DNA of 64,000 bases from positions 1 through 64,000 of the forward strand of contig NZ_JACEFT010000012.1 in assembly GCF_013697085.1 (NCBI RefSeq), written 5' to 3'. Each line of letters opens with the position of its first letter. Within the stretch, counting starts at the first letter, position 1. Below are positions 41,737 to 50,362 of the stretch, piece by piece. Source of the stretch: Billgrantia kenyensis. Its GTDB lineage: Bacteria > Pseudomonadota > Gammaproteobacteria > Pseudomonadales > Halomonadaceae. The notes under the pieces are model-generated. The model made no database searches. It had not been told where the DNA came from and saw nothing but the letters and a program-made list of their open reading frames with translations. Position numbers and translations under genes: made by a program.

Positions 41737-42566
41737 GTCAACGTCCCGACACCCTCGAACATGCCCCGCTTGGGCGAGAGTCCGCCTATCCCGAGCACTA
41801 CGATGCCGGGTTGCTCTATCCCATTCCCCGCGCGGCCAATCGCGCGCCGCTGGGCATCGAAGAGGGCAAGCTGCCCTTCGTCGGCGAGGACGAATGGCAT
41901 GCCTTCGAGGTGAGCTGGCTCAACGCCCGCGGCAAGCCGCTGGTGGCCGTGGCGCGCTTTCGCCTGCCGGCCGATTCGCCCCGCCTTATCGAGTCGAAAT
42001 CGTGGAAGCTCTACCTCAATGGCTTCAACCAGACCCGCTTCGACAGCCGCGAGCGGGTGATCGAAACCCTCGAGCGTGACCTGGCCCAGGCCGCCGGGGC
42101 GACTGTCTCGGTCGAGCTGTTCGATGTCGACGACGCGGCGCTGGCGGTGTGTCGGTTGCCCGGTGAGTGTCTGGACGAACTCGACATCGAGATCGACGAC
42201 TACTCTCCCAGCGCCGAGCACTTGAAGGTGGGAGAGGAGATCGTCGAGGAGACGCTCTACTCGCACCTGCTCAAGTCCAACTGTCCGGTCACCGGCCAGC
42301 CTGACTGGGGCAGCGTACTGATTCGCTATCGCGGCTCCCGGCTCGACCGCGAGAGCCTGTTGCGCTACCTGATCGGCTATCGTCAGCATCAGGATTTCCA
42401 CGAGCACTGCGTGGAGCATATCTTCACCGACCTGATGGCCAAGGCGAAACCGGAGCGACTGCTGGTGCTGGCGCGCTACGTGCGCCGCGGCGGGCTCGAC
42501 ATCAGCCCGTGGCGCGCCACCCCCGGCGAGCGCCCGCCCGAGCCCCTGCGTCTGGCGAGGCAGTAG
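41733..42566 (+). CDS. queF: NADPH-dependent 7-cyano-7-deazaguanine reductase
   Basis: A 277-residue long-type QueF that reduces preQ0 to preQ1 for queuosine in tRNA. The catalytic cysteine is in LKSNCPVTGQPDWGS (about Cys183), the NADPH motif ESKSWKLYLNGFNQTRF and the binding Glu in DFHEHCVEHIF are present. Length equals E. coli QueF (282). It is third in an operon with the YadGH-like exporter. Confidence 0.96.
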   Translation: MSQRPDTLEHAPLGRESAYPEHYDAGLLYPIPRAANRAPLGIEEGKLPFVGEDEWHAFEVSWLNARGKPLVAVARFRLPADSPRLIESKSWKLYLNGFNQTRFDSRERVIETLERDLAQAAGATVSVELFDVDDAALAVCRLPGECLDELDIEIDDYSPSAEHLKVGEEIVEETLYSHLLKSNCPVTGQPDWGSVLIRYRGSRLDRESLLRYLIGYRQHQDFHEHCVEHIFTDLMAKAKPERLLVLARYVRRGGLDISPWRATPGERPPEPLRLARQ

Positions 42567-42628
42567 GCCTGGCGCGCAGGGCTATTGCAGTTAGTGATTT
42601 CACTCGGGGCTGATCCGTCGACAGGTCT

Positions 42629-42693
42629 GCGAGGAGGCGCTGTGAACCCGTCCCTGGGCGCTACTTTTGCCATCCATGGCAAAAGACCTCCTC
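42629..42693. repeat. Nested inverted-repeat element, candidate dispersed intergenic repeat
   Basis: Outer arms GAGGAGG (42631-42637) and CCTCCTC (42687-42693) enclose a perfect hairpin TTTTGCCAT/ATGGCAAAA (42665-42673 and 42676-42684). GTCGAC and TCGAC occur just outside the arms. The gap between queF and the nitroreductase (42567-42802) holds nothing else I recognise. It resembles mobile structured repeats seen between genes in Halomonas-type genomes, but this window holds one copy only. Confidence 0.5.
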
Positions 42694-42802
42694 TTCGACC
42701 TATCCCCGGCGCCCCTCGTCATGCCCAGCTGCAATTGCCTTAGCCTGGCGCGCCAGTAGCGCCTTGGGTAGAGTGCCGAGAAAGACTCGAGAGGAGAGCA
42801 AC

Positions 42803-43363
42803 ATGGATGCGATGACCCTGCTGCACCAGCGCAGTTCGATGGGCAAGCTGATGGGGCCGGCTCCCGGCCCCGAGCAGATGGAAGCGATCTATCGTGCCGC
42901 GCTCAGGGCGCCTGACCACAAGGAGCTTCGGCCGTGGCGCTTCATCGAATTCACCGGTGAGGGCCTTGTGCGGCTGGGTGAGCTCTTTGCCGAGGCAGAG
43001 TATCGCGAGGATCCGGCCATCGAAGATTCCGCCCTGGACGCCGTGCGCAAGAAACCGCTGCGCGCGCCGATGGTCATTGCGGTGATCGCCAAGGTCACTC
43101 CCGACGTGCCCAAGGTGCCCAAGCTCGAGCAGGTGATCTCCGCCGGCTGCGCCGCCCACGGCATCCTGCTCGCGGCCCATGCGCAGGGGCTCGGCGCCAT
43201 GTGGCGCAGCGGCAAGTATGCGTTCGATCCCACCGTGCGCAAGGGGCTCGGCCTTGAAGAGGAGGATGAGTTGATCGCCTTCCTTTATCTTGGCCAGCTC
43301 GGCGGGCGCCACAAGCCCATTGCCGAGCACAATATCGGCGACTTCGTCGAGCGCTGGACCTGA
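42803..43363 (+). CDS. Nitroreductase family protein (YdjA-like)
   Basis: A 186-residue FMN-dependent oxidoreductase. RRSSMGKL-like HQRSSMGKLMGPAP at the start, RAALRAPDHKELRPWRF and GAMWRSGKYAFDP are the marks of the short YdjA subgroup (E. coli 183 residues). GGAGAG stands before the ATG at 42803. The physiological substrate is unknown in the family. It ends three bases before the next gene. Confidence 0.9.
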   Translation: MDAMTLLHQRSSMGKLMGPAPGPEQMEAIYRAALRAPDHKELRPWRFIEFTGEGLVRLGELFAEAEYREDPAIEDSALDAVRKKPLRAPMVIAVIAKVTPDVPKVPKLEQVISAGCAAHGILLAAHAQGLGAMWRSGKYAFDPTVRKGLGLEEEDELIAFLYLGQLGGRHKPIAEHNIGDFVERWT

Positions 43364-43366
43364 CTC

Positions 43367-43870
43367 ATGCGTGAGATCGGCATACCCCACCCACGGCTGC
43401 CGCTGCCCGAACCCGGCCGGCGCGACGAACCGCAGGCGTTTCTCGACTGGCTGGCCGAGGCCATCCCCATGGTCGAGCAGCTCGGCATTCGCGAGATGCG
43501 CTGGGAAGGTGAGAGCCTGGTGTGGGAGCTCGCACTCGCCCCCAATCTCAACGACAAGGGCACCGGTTTCGGCGGCGCGCTCACCGCCCAGACCACCCTG
43601 CTGGGCTGGTGCTGGACCACCCTATGGCTGCGCCAGCGCGGCTATGCCCGCGACGTTGTCGTGGCCGAGGCCAGCCAGCGCTTCCTGGCACCCGTTACCG
43701 GTGACTACCGTATCGCCTGTGCGCCGGATCAGCCGCAGGGACCCAAAGGCCTTGCGGAACGCCTCGAGACCCGGGGGCGTGGAAGAATTTCCCTGGCGCA
43801 GCGGCTCTGGTGCGACGACGCTCTTTGCCTGGAAGCCCGGGGCGACTACGCCGTCCTGCCGGCTGAGTGA
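43367..43870 (+). CDS. Hotdog-fold thioesterase, YiiD C-terminal type
   Basis: A 167-residue protein matching the thioesterase-like domain found at the C-terminus of YiiD: LAPNLNDKGTGFGGALTAQ is the typical hotdog helix region, followed by VVVAEASQRFLAPVTGD. It starts three bases after the nitroreductase stop and is surely co-transcribed. The acyl substrate is unknown. Confidence 0.82.
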   Translation: MREIGIPHPRLPLPEPGRRDEPQAFLDWLAEAIPMVEQLGIREMRWEGESLVWELALAPNLNDKGTGFGGALTAQTTLLGWCWTTLWLRQRGYARDVVVAEASQRFLAPVTGDYRIACAPDQPQGPKGLAERLETRGRGRISLAQRLWCDDALCLEARGDYAVLPAE

Positions 43871-43894
43871 ACCGGCTCGGGGCGAAAAACCGGC

Positions 43895-43923
43895 TTGCAA
43901 ACGCGCACTTAAGCCGTTAGACT
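43895..43923 (+). promoter_or_regulatory. Sigma-70 promoter of tRNA-Ser
   Basis: TTGCAA (43895-43900), 17-base spacer, TAGACT (43918-43923); the tRNA begins 53 bases downstream. Confidence 0.65.
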
Positions 43924-43976
43924 TTGCGCCGTTCTAACGCACAAGGCGCAGCCAAAGGGCGTGAGGACCACAATGT

Positions 43977-44064
43977 GGAGGGGTGTCCGAGTGGTCGAAG
44001 GAGCACGCCTGGAAAGTGTGTAAGTCGAAAGGCTTCGAGGGTTCGAATCCCTCCCCCTCCGCCA
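43977..44064 (+). tRNA. tRNA-Ser(GGA)
   Basis: 88 bases with encoded CCA and a long variable arm. Acceptor GGAGGGG/CCCCTCC, anticodon GGA in CCTGGAAAG, T-arm GAGGGTTCGAATCCCTC. It matches class II tRNA-Ser. It marks the left border of an accessory block. Confidence 0.96.
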
Positions 44065-44075
44065 CAGGATATCGA

Positions 44076-44105
44076 AAAAGCCGCTGATATCAGCGGCTTT
44101 TTCTT
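44076..44105 (+). terminator. Terminator of tRNA-Ser
   Basis: AAAAGCCGCTGAT and ATCAGCGGCTTTT form a perfect palindrome followed by TTCTTT. Confidence 0.9.
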
Positions 44106-44198
44106 TGTCTGAAAAATAGCAGTCCCCCAGCCGGTCCCAGCAGTTGATTTTGCACTGGGGGCCGTTTGATCCAACTCCCCCTGGGTCACTGATCATCC

Positions 44199-44399
44199 TT
44201 ACCTTTCCACTACGCAGACGCCAACCCAACGCGAGCACTTGACCCAGAAGATGCCGTTCGACACCTGTCGATCATCGCGGTTTGGGCGCCCTGTCCGCTG
44301 CGGAGGCGAGATGATGTCCTCGATGAAGGCCCAGCCGTTGTCGGAGATCTCGTAGCGTCCTGCTATTTGTCGCTTATGCTGCTGAGGCATAGGTGACAT
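44199..44399 (-). pseudogene. IS5-family transposase N-terminal remnant
   Basis: About 65 residues (MPQQHKRQIAGRYEISDNGW, then IEDIISPPQRTGRPNRDD and NGIFWVKCSRW) match the N-terminal DUF4096 region of IS5-type transposases. The catalytic DDE part is absent and the frame ends at 44199. No intact terminal inverted repeats were seen. It lies directly behind tRNA-Ser. Confidence 0.75.
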
Positions 44400-44470
44400 T
44401 AGAAAATTCGAGTTTTCGGCATAGTGAGCTCTACAACTCCTTCCATCCATGCCTCATGATCATGAACTCG

Positions 44471-45412
44471 TCAATAGCGAGAATGGCCAACGCCATTAGG
44501 TTCGGCCACGTTTTCAAGGAGGGGGTGCTCGAGATGCTCGAGTATCCATTGGACGAACCCTTTTACCTTGGCTAGTTCGGCCTTGTACTCGGGAAAAGCC
44601 AGATAGTAGGCATCACGACTAGTGAGAGAAAAAGACCAGGGAGTCACCAGTTGACCTGCCGCCAGCTCCTCCTCGGCCAGGAAGCGCGGCACCAGTGCCA
44701 CACCACAGCCTGCCCTGGCGGCACGGAGTGTCATCGAGTAGGTGTCGAAGCGCGGGCCGTGATAGCTGTGCTCTGTATAGAGGCCTTGGGCCGCAAACCA
44801 GTCGTGCCAAGCCTCCGGCCTAGTGGCACTCTGCAGCAGAACGAGCTGAGTCAGTGCCAAGGGGTCATTGATACCGCCGACCGGCAACACCGATGGCGAA
44901 CAGACCGCTACGACTTCTTCTCCGAGAAGTTTGATGCAATCGGCCTTCGGCCAGGCGCCGTGACCGAAAAAAAAGGCCACGTCAACATGTTGCTCATCAA
45001 GGTCGAAGGGTTCCACACGGTTGCTGATGTTCAGATAGATATCCGGGTGACGGAAGCGAAAGCCCTTGAGGCGAGGGATTAGCCAGCGGGCGCCGAAGGT
45101 AGGCAGGGTGGTGACATTGAGTACTTCGCTCTGCCCCCCATAGGACTGCATGTAGCGAGTGGACATTTCCACTTGGGCGAGGATCTTGCGCACCTCCGTC
45201 AAGTACAGCGACCCCTCCGGAGTGACCTGGAGACGTTTGCGCACCCGCCGGAACAGTGGGTGCTCTAGCACCGATTCGAGCTGGGCCACCTGCTTGCTGA
45301 CGGCGCTCTGAGTCAGGTTCAGTTCATTGGCCGCACGCGTGAAGCTGAGATGCCGTGCTGAAGCTTCGAAGCATTGCATAGCGGTCAGGCTAGGTAGGTG
45401 ACGGCGACTCAT
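44471..45412 (-). CDS. LysR-family regulator, probable regulator of the amaB-amaA genes
   Basis: A 313-residue LysR regulator. The N-terminal winged helix-turn-helix is FTRAANELNLTQSAVSKQVA, followed by LESVLEHPLFRRVRKRL. The effector domain follows. It is of the GcvA-like subgroup by pattern (MQCFEASARHLSFTRAA). It is divergent from amaB with a 120-base spacer, the classical LysR layout. It is clearly paralogous to the second LysR at 50363-51328. Effector unknown; a lysine-pathway intermediate is the natural guess. Confidence 0.9.
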   Translation of the reverse strand: MSRRHLPSLTAMQCFEASARHLSFTRAANELNLTQSAVSKQVAQLESVLEHPLFRRVRKRLQVTPEGSLYLTEVRKILAQVEMSTRYMQSYGGQSEVLNVTTLPTFGARWLIPRLKGFRFRHPDIYLNISNRVEPFDLDEQHVDVAFFFGHGAWPKADCIKLLGEEVVAVCSPSVLPVGGINDPLALTQLVLLQSATRPEAWHDWFAAQGLYTEHSYHGPRFDTYSMTLRAARAGCGVALVPRFLAEEELAAGQLVTPWSFSLTSRDAYYLAFPEYKAELAKVKGFVQWILEHLEHPLLENVAEPNGVGHSRY

Positions 45413-45532
45413 TTCGACTTAACCAAGAAAAAAAGGAATGATCTTTGTATAAAACGTCGTTTGAGGCGGGTCAAGTGCACCGGCAATACTGCTTGTGTTT
45501 CCAACTCAGGAATTTCAGCAGTAGGAGGGAGA
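45413..45532. promoter_or_regulatory. Divergent control region lysR/amaB
   Basis: A 120-base AT-richer spacer between two divergent genes. It includes GTATAAAAC (near 45447), a possible -10 for amaB, and GTAGGAGGGAG just before the amaB ATG as a strong ribosome binding site. LysR box not resolved by eye. Confidence 0.45.
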
Positions 45533-47026
45533 ATGATCGATACCATCATGCAGCGAATGGGTGTGGCGGAATCTCTTTACCGAGATGGAGACTACTCCGT
45601 AGTCTCGCCCACCGATGGCAGCGAGATCGGTCGAGTTCGCCTGGAGGGTGGTGAAGAGGTCAAGTCGCGCATTCATCGTGCTCAAGTGGCTTTCGAAGCC
45701 TGGCGCCAGGTTCCGGCACCGCGCCGCGGAGAACTAGTACGCCTGTTCGGCGAGCAACTACGTCGTCACAAGGAAGATCTCGGCAAACTGGTGACCCTGG
45801 AGTGCGGTAAGATCTATCAGGAAGGCCTGGGTGAAGTCCAGGAGATGATCGATATCTGCGATCTCGCCGTCGGCCAGTCCCGCCAACTCTATGGGTTGAC
45901 GATTGCCTCCGAGCGGCCCGGGCACCACATGCGTGAGAGCTGGCATCCACTTGGCCCGATCGGCCTGATCACCGCTTTCAACTTCCCGGTGGCACCATGG
46001 GCATGGAACGCCGCCCTGGCACTGGTATGTGGCAACAGCCTGTTGTGGAAACCCTCAGAGAAGACACCGCTCTGCGCACTGGCCTGTCAGGCGTTGCTTG
46101 AGCGTGCCATGGAGGAGTTTGGCGATGATGCGCCTCAATATCTCAGTCAAGTCATCATCGGCGAGCGCGAGGCCGGTGAAGTGCTCACCGATGACCCGCG
46201 TGTCCCGCTGATCAGCGCTACCGGCAGTACGCGCATGGGTCGTGAGGTAGCCCCCCGTGTCGCCGCTCGCTTCGGGCGCAGTATCCTTGAGCTGGGTGGC
46301 AACAATGCCATGATTCTTACCCCCAGTGCCGATTTGGACATGGCGGTGCGCGCGATCCTGTTCTCAGCCGTGGGTACCGCCGGGCAACGCTGCACCACGC
46401 TGCGCCGGCTCATCGTGCATGAATCCGTACGCGACGAGGTGCTTGAGAGGGTTAAGAAAGCATACGCCAACATCAGCATCGGTGATCCGATGTCGGGTAG
46501 TTTGGTTGGCCCGCTGATAGATGCTCAAGCTTTCGACCAGATGCAGTCGGTACTTGGCAAAGCACGTGAGCAGGGGGCCAAGATCTACGGTGGCGAACGT
46601 CAGTTGGCCGACGATTATCCCAATGGCTACTACGTGGCGCCCGCCATTGTCGAGGTCGAGAAACAAAACGAGCTGGTCAAGAGCGAGACATTCGCGCCTA
46701 TCCTCTACGTCTTGACTTATCGCGACTTCGAGGAAGCCTTGGCCCTGCAGAATGACGTACCGCAAGGGCTCTCTTCTTGCATCTTTACCACCGATGTACG
46801 CGAAGCTGAAACCTTTGTCTCAGATATCGGCAGCGATTGTGGTATCGCCAATGTCAATATCGGCCCGAGTGGTGCAGAAATCGGTGGTGCCTTCGGCGGC
46901 GAAAAGGAGACTGGTGGCGGCCGTGAGTCGGGCTCAGACGTCTGGAAGAGTTACATGCGGCGTCAGACCAACACCGTGAATTACTCGCGCGAACTGCCAC
47001 TAGCACAAGGTATCCAGTTCGACTAA
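45533..47026 (+). CDS. amaB: L-piperidine-6-carboxylate / 2-aminoadipate semialdehyde dehydrogenase (ALDH7)
   Basis: A 497-residue aldehyde dehydrogenase of the antiquitin/ALDH7 group; Pseudomonas putida AmaB has about the same length. The general base is in LELGGNNAMIL (about Glu252) and the catalytic cysteine in AGQRCTTLRRL (about Cys286). FNFPVAPWAWNAALALVCGN and GAFGGEKETGGGRESGSD are hallmarks of this clade. It oxidises the open-chain form of piperideine-6-carboxylate to 2-aminoadipate with NAD. The ATG at 45533 follows GGAGGGAG. amaA lies downstream and supplies its substrate. Confidence 0.88.
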   Translation: MIDTIMQRMGVAESLYRDGDYSVVSPTDGSEIGRVRLEGGEEVKSRIHRAQVAFEAWRQVPAPRRGELVRLFGEQLRRHKEDLGKLVTLECGKIYQEGLGEVQEMIDICDLAVGQSRQLYGLTIASERPGHHMRESWHPLGPIGLITAFNFPVAPWAWNAALALVCGNSLLWKPSEKTPLCALACQALLERAMEEFGDDAPQYLSQVIIGEREAGEVLTDDPRVPLISATGSTRMGREVAPRVAARFGRSILELGGNNAMILTPSADLDMAVRAILFSAVGTAGQRCTTLRRLIVHESVRDEVLERVKKAYANISIGDPMSGSLVGPLIDAQAFDQMQSVLGKAREQGAKIYGGERQLADDYPNGYYVAPAIVEVEKQNELVKSETFAPILYVLTYRDFEEALALQNDVPQGLSSCIFTTDVREAETFVSDIGSDCGIANVNIGPSGAEIGGAFGGEKETGGGRESGSDVWKSYMRRQTNTVNYSRELPLAQGIQFD

Positions 47027-47047
47027 GCGCGCAAGCACGCAATAAGG

Positions 47048-47088
47048 CGTCAGTTCCGCCAGAGCGGAGGTAACTGGCCTCGCTGACG
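47048..47088 (+). other. Imperfect inverted repeat between amaB and amaA
   Basis: CGTCAG (47048-47053) and CTGACG (47083-47088) enclose TCCGC/GCGGA (47055-47059, 47064-47068). No U-tract follows directly. It could be an attenuating or stabilising hairpin in the 131-base gap. Confidence 0.4.
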
Positions 47089-47157
47089 TTTGACTTATAG
47101 CGATATTGTTGTAGGCAAGGACGCCTGTTGCTTGGACAGCAGAAATGGAGGTGTGGC

Positions 47158-48438
47158 ATGAAAGAGGCGTGCCTCTGGCAAGATACGTCACCCGAGCCAT
47201 TGCCGGAACTGACTGCTCTCGAAGGCCCCCAGACTTCTGAGGTAGCGGTTATCGGTGGGGGGATCACTGGGCTGAGCACAGCGCTTCATCTCGCCGAGGC
47301 GGGAACAGCGGTCACGTTGGTGGAGGCGGGTGAGATTCCCAGCGGCGGCTCGGGTCGCAATGTCGGTCTGGTGAATGCCGGGTTGTGGATCCCACCTGAT
47401 GATATCTGTAATGCCTTGGGCGAGCAGGATGGGGAGCGGGTCAATGCCATCCTCGGCGGCGCACCTGCCGAGGTCTTTGCACTCATCGAGCTCCACGGCA
47501 TCCAATGTCAGGCGACCCGCAGTGGTACGCTGCACCTTGCTCACAATACCAAGGGTGAACGGGAGCTTGCGCGGCGGGCCGAACAGTTTCAGAAGCGTGG
47601 TGCGCCGGTGGAGCTGATCGAAGATGACGTGTGCTGGAGTAAGATCGGCACCCGGCGGATACAGCGTGCGCTACTGGATCGCCGAGCTGGCACCATCAAT
47701 CCCGTCGCTTATACCCGAGGCCTGGCTCGGGCCGCAATAGCTGCCGGGGCGCTCCTCTATGCCCGCAGTCCGGCCTTGGGTGTGGCTCGCGTGGGGGACA
47801 GCTGGAGGGTCACGACCCCAAGGGGCAGAGTGACGGCGGCACGTCTGGTGCTTGCCACTAATGCTTACACCGAAGATGATTGGAACCAAGTCCGGCAACA
47901 CTATTTCCCAGGCCACTTCTTCCAGGTTGCGTCCGCCCCGCTATCGGACGAGCTCGCTGGTGACATTTTGCCCGAACGGCAAGGGGCCTGGGATACGCGG
48001 AAGGTGCTGAGCAGTATTCGGCGTGATGCAGATGGTCGCTTGATCCTGGGAACCCTTGGGCGTGGCGATGGGCGACCCAGGGCCTATGTCCGCTGCTGGG
48101 CGGATCGCATCCAGGGGCATTACTTTCCCCAGCTTGGCCGCATCGACTGGGAGCGCACCTGGACCGGACGGATTGCCTTCACGCCCGACCACACGCTGCG
48201 CCTTTTCGAACCGGCGCCCGGCATCCTGGCTGCTACCGGCTACAACGGACGCGGCATCACCACCGGCACAGTTGTGGGAAAAGGATTTGCTCGGTACTTG
48301 ACTCATGGCGACGACACCTTGCTTCCCTTGCCGATCCGGACCCCCAAACCCATCCAGGCAAAACCCTTGTGGAGCTCATCCTACGAAGGAGGGTTCACTC
48401 TCTATCACACCGGCCAATGCCTCAGGGTACTGATCTGA
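47158..48438 (+). CDS. amaA: FAD-dependent oxidoreductase, L-pipecolate oxidase (AmaA-like)
   Basis: A 426-residue DAO-family flavoenzyme. The FAD-binding motif VAVIGGGITGLSTALHLAEA lies near residue 30, with the extension SGGSGRNVGLVNAGLW, and ATGYNGRGITTGTVVGK at the C-terminus binds the cofactor. Length agrees with P. putida AmaA (about 430). L-pipecolate oxidase would give piperideine-6-carboxylate, the substrate of the upstream AmaB. Other amines (sarcosine-, glycine-type oxidases) are possible for this broad family; the assignment rests on context. ATGGAGGTG is the ribosome binding site. Confidence 0.78.
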   Translation: MKEACLWQDTSPEPLPELTALEGPQTSEVAVIGGGITGLSTALHLAEAGTAVTLVEAGEIPSGGSGRNVGLVNAGLWIPPDDICNALGEQDGERVNAILGGAPAEVFALIELHGIQCQATRSGTLHLAHNTKGERELARRAEQFQKRGAPVELIEDDVCWSKIGTRRIQRALLDRRAGTINPVAYTRGLARAAIAAGALLYARSPALGVARVGDSWRVTTPRGRVTAARLVLATNAYTEDDWNQVRQHYFPGHFFQVASAPLSDELAGDILPERQGAWDTRKVLSSIRRDADGRLILGTLGRGDGRPRAYVRCWADRIQGHYFPQLGRIDWERTWTGRIAFTPDHTLRLFEPAPGILAATGYNGRGITTGTVVGKGFARYLTHGDDTLLPLPIRTPKPIQAKPLWSSSYEGGFTLYHTGQCLRVLI

Positions 48439-48515
48439 AGGGGCAGGGTGGAAGCAATACGACAATTCACTAGCCAATAACAGCGATAACTTAAAACAAC
48501 GCTGAGGACGACATC

Positions 48516-50072
48516 ATGACCGACCCGGCCGTATCTAAGCCATATCCCAAGCCAAGCCTTCTGCTGGCCTTGACGCCCGTGGTATTGACGCTTTTTGCCA
48601 TCGCGGTGCAGATTTTCTACTTTGGTGATTTCACACCACATATACCCCTTGCTTTTGGCCTGGCCATTACTTCACTTGTAGGACTCAGGCTCGGCTATCG
48701 CTGGAAACGCATCGAAGAAGGCATCTTTCGTGTCATACACGTATCGCTGCCTTCGGTTTCCGTTCTGATCTGTGTTGGCATGATCATTGGCGTGTGGATT
48801 GCCAGTGGCACCGTGCCAAGCCTTATCTACTACGGCTTGACCTTGCTGTCACCAGCCTACTTTCTTGCCGCCTCCATGTTGCTGTGCTCGGTTGTATCTC
48901 TGTCGCTGGGTACCTCCTGGGGTACCGTCGGCACGGTGGGCCTTGCGCTGATGGGCATCGGCGCAGGCTTTGACATTCCAATGTACTGGACTGCGGGCGC
49001 GGTCGTCTCGGGAGCCTTCTTTGGTGACAAGGTCTCGCCGCTTTCCGACACGACCAATTTGGCACCGGCAGTGACAGGTACGGATGTTTTTTCTCACATC
49101 AAGAATTTGATGCCGACTACGACTCCGGCGATGCTTATCGCTTTGGTCATCTACCTTGTCGCGGGCTTTATGCTGATTGGCGACCAGGCGGCATCATTCG
49201 CACGAATCAACGCGATCACCTCATCCTTGGATGAAAATTTTACAATCTCCCCCTGGTTGTTGTTACCGGCATTGCTTGTCATCGTACTGGCAGTCAAGCG
49301 CATGCCCCCAATTCCCTCGCTGTTTGCTGGTGTTGTTGCCGGTGCGGTGACCGCCATGATGGTACAGGGAGTCGGCTTGCATGAAGTAGTGACCTATGCC
49401 AACTACGGGTACACCATCGAGACCGGTGTCGAGGCGATGGACAGCCTACTTAGCAGCGGTGGTATCCAGTCGATGATGTGGACCGTTTCGCTAGTTTTGA
49501 TTGCACTGGGCTTTGGCGGTGCGCTGGAGAAAACCGGCTGCCTGGAGGCGATCATTCGGGCGATCATGTCCAAGGTGCGCAGCTTTAGAGGCGTACAGAA
49601 CTCAGCCATGCTTACGTCCCTCTCTACCAACCTGGTCGCCGGCGATCCCTACCTTTCAATTGCCTTGCCGGGTCGCATGTATGCGCCGACTTACCGAGGA
49701 ATGGGCTATTCGACGCTAAACCTATCTCGTGCCATTGAGGAGGGTGGGACAATGATGTCGCCGCTGGTGCCGTGGAATGCCGGCGGGGCCTTCGTTATCA
49801 GCGTGCTTGGGCTGGGTATTACCGAGGGCAATGTCGAAAACCTGTTGTATATTCCGCTGGCCTTTGCCTGTTGGACTTCACCCCTGATCGGTGTCTTATA
49901 TGCCCAGTTTGGCCTCTTTTCACCCAAGGCCAGCGAGGCCGAACAGCGGTTATGGCAAGAACAACAAGAACCCATTGCCACACGCGATGATTTGGGAGCT
50001 GCTGCTGAGGCTGCTGTTTCGGCTCATCAGCCGGATGAGAATCCTGCCCCTGCCTCTGCATTGGGTCGCTGA
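48516..50072 (+). CDS. NhaC-family antiporter / candidate lysine or pipecolate carrier
   Basis: A 518-residue membrane protein with about 11-12 hydrophobic segments. SLGTSWGTVGTVGLALMGIG and GAVVSGAFFGDKVSPLSDTT are the NhaC signature. Proteins of this family are annotated as Na+/H+ antiporters, yet some members (LysW, found through lysine riboswitch regulons) were proposed as lysine transporters. Its place in a lysine/pipecolate catabolic block favours substrate transport; this is inference. It is 77 bases after amaA, too short for a lysine riboswitch. Confidence 0.82.
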   Translation: MTDPAVSKPYPKPSLLLALTPVVLTLFAIAVQIFYFGDFTPHIPLAFGLAITSLVGLRLGYRWKRIEEGIFRVIHVSLPSVSVLICVGMIIGVWIASGTVPSLIYYGLTLLSPAYFLAASMLLCSVVSLSLGTSWGTVGTVGLALMGIGAGFDIPMYWTAGAVVSGAFFGDKVSPLSDTTNLAPAVTGTDVFSHIKNLMPTTTPAMLIALVIYLVAGFMLIGDQAASFARINAITSSLDENFTISPWLLLPALLVIVLAVKRMPPIPSLFAGVVAGAVTAMMVQGVGLHEVVTYANYGYTIETGVEAMDSLLSSGGIQSMMWTVSLVLIALGFGGALEKTGCLEAIIRAIMSKVRSFRGVQNSAMLTSLSTNLVAGDPYLSIALPGRMYAPTYRGMGYSTLNLSRAIEEGGTMMSPLVPWNAGGAFVISVLGLGITEGNVENLLYIPLAFACWTSPLIGVLYAQFGLFSPKASEAEQRLWQEQQEPIATRDDLGAAAEAAVSAHQPDENPAPASALGR

Positions 50073-50362
50073 GCCACAGAACGATTGAAGAAGAGGCGAA
50101 AAAGTTAAGGCATCTTGTTGGGTAATCCTGGCAAGTTGCCTTTTCATTCAGGTAGTCGACCATTCTTGTCAAAACGATAGCATTTTTAGGGCCATGGATT
50201 CGGCAGCATTGGTTCGTATCGCTGGGCCAGGCAGGAGCGATGATCACCCGCTGAGTCCGGTACTTAAAATGAAGAGCGGCCACAACAGTTATTGGGTTGT
50301 ATGGCATCCGAGCATACCCGTCATTAGCGGCGTAGAGTAAGCCGAAACCAGGGGGCAGTACA
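50073..50362. other. Convergent intergenic region, nothing clear
   Basis: 290 bases between the NhaC-like gene and the second lysR. I see no good hairpin with a U-tract, no RNA gene and no coding remnant. Confidence 0.4.

Noticed and set aside
43909..44238. Open frames covering tRNA-Ser and its terminator
   Set aside because: Spurious translation through a tRNA gene; no upstream ribosome binding site and no family match.
44199..44450. Intact insertion sequence behind tRNA-Ser
   Set aside because: Only the N-terminal transposase region is present, without the catalytic domain or visible terminal repeats.
48439..48515. Lysine riboswitch before the NhaC-like gene
   Set aside because: The 77-base gap is too short for the lysine riboswitch aptamer and shows no matching stems.
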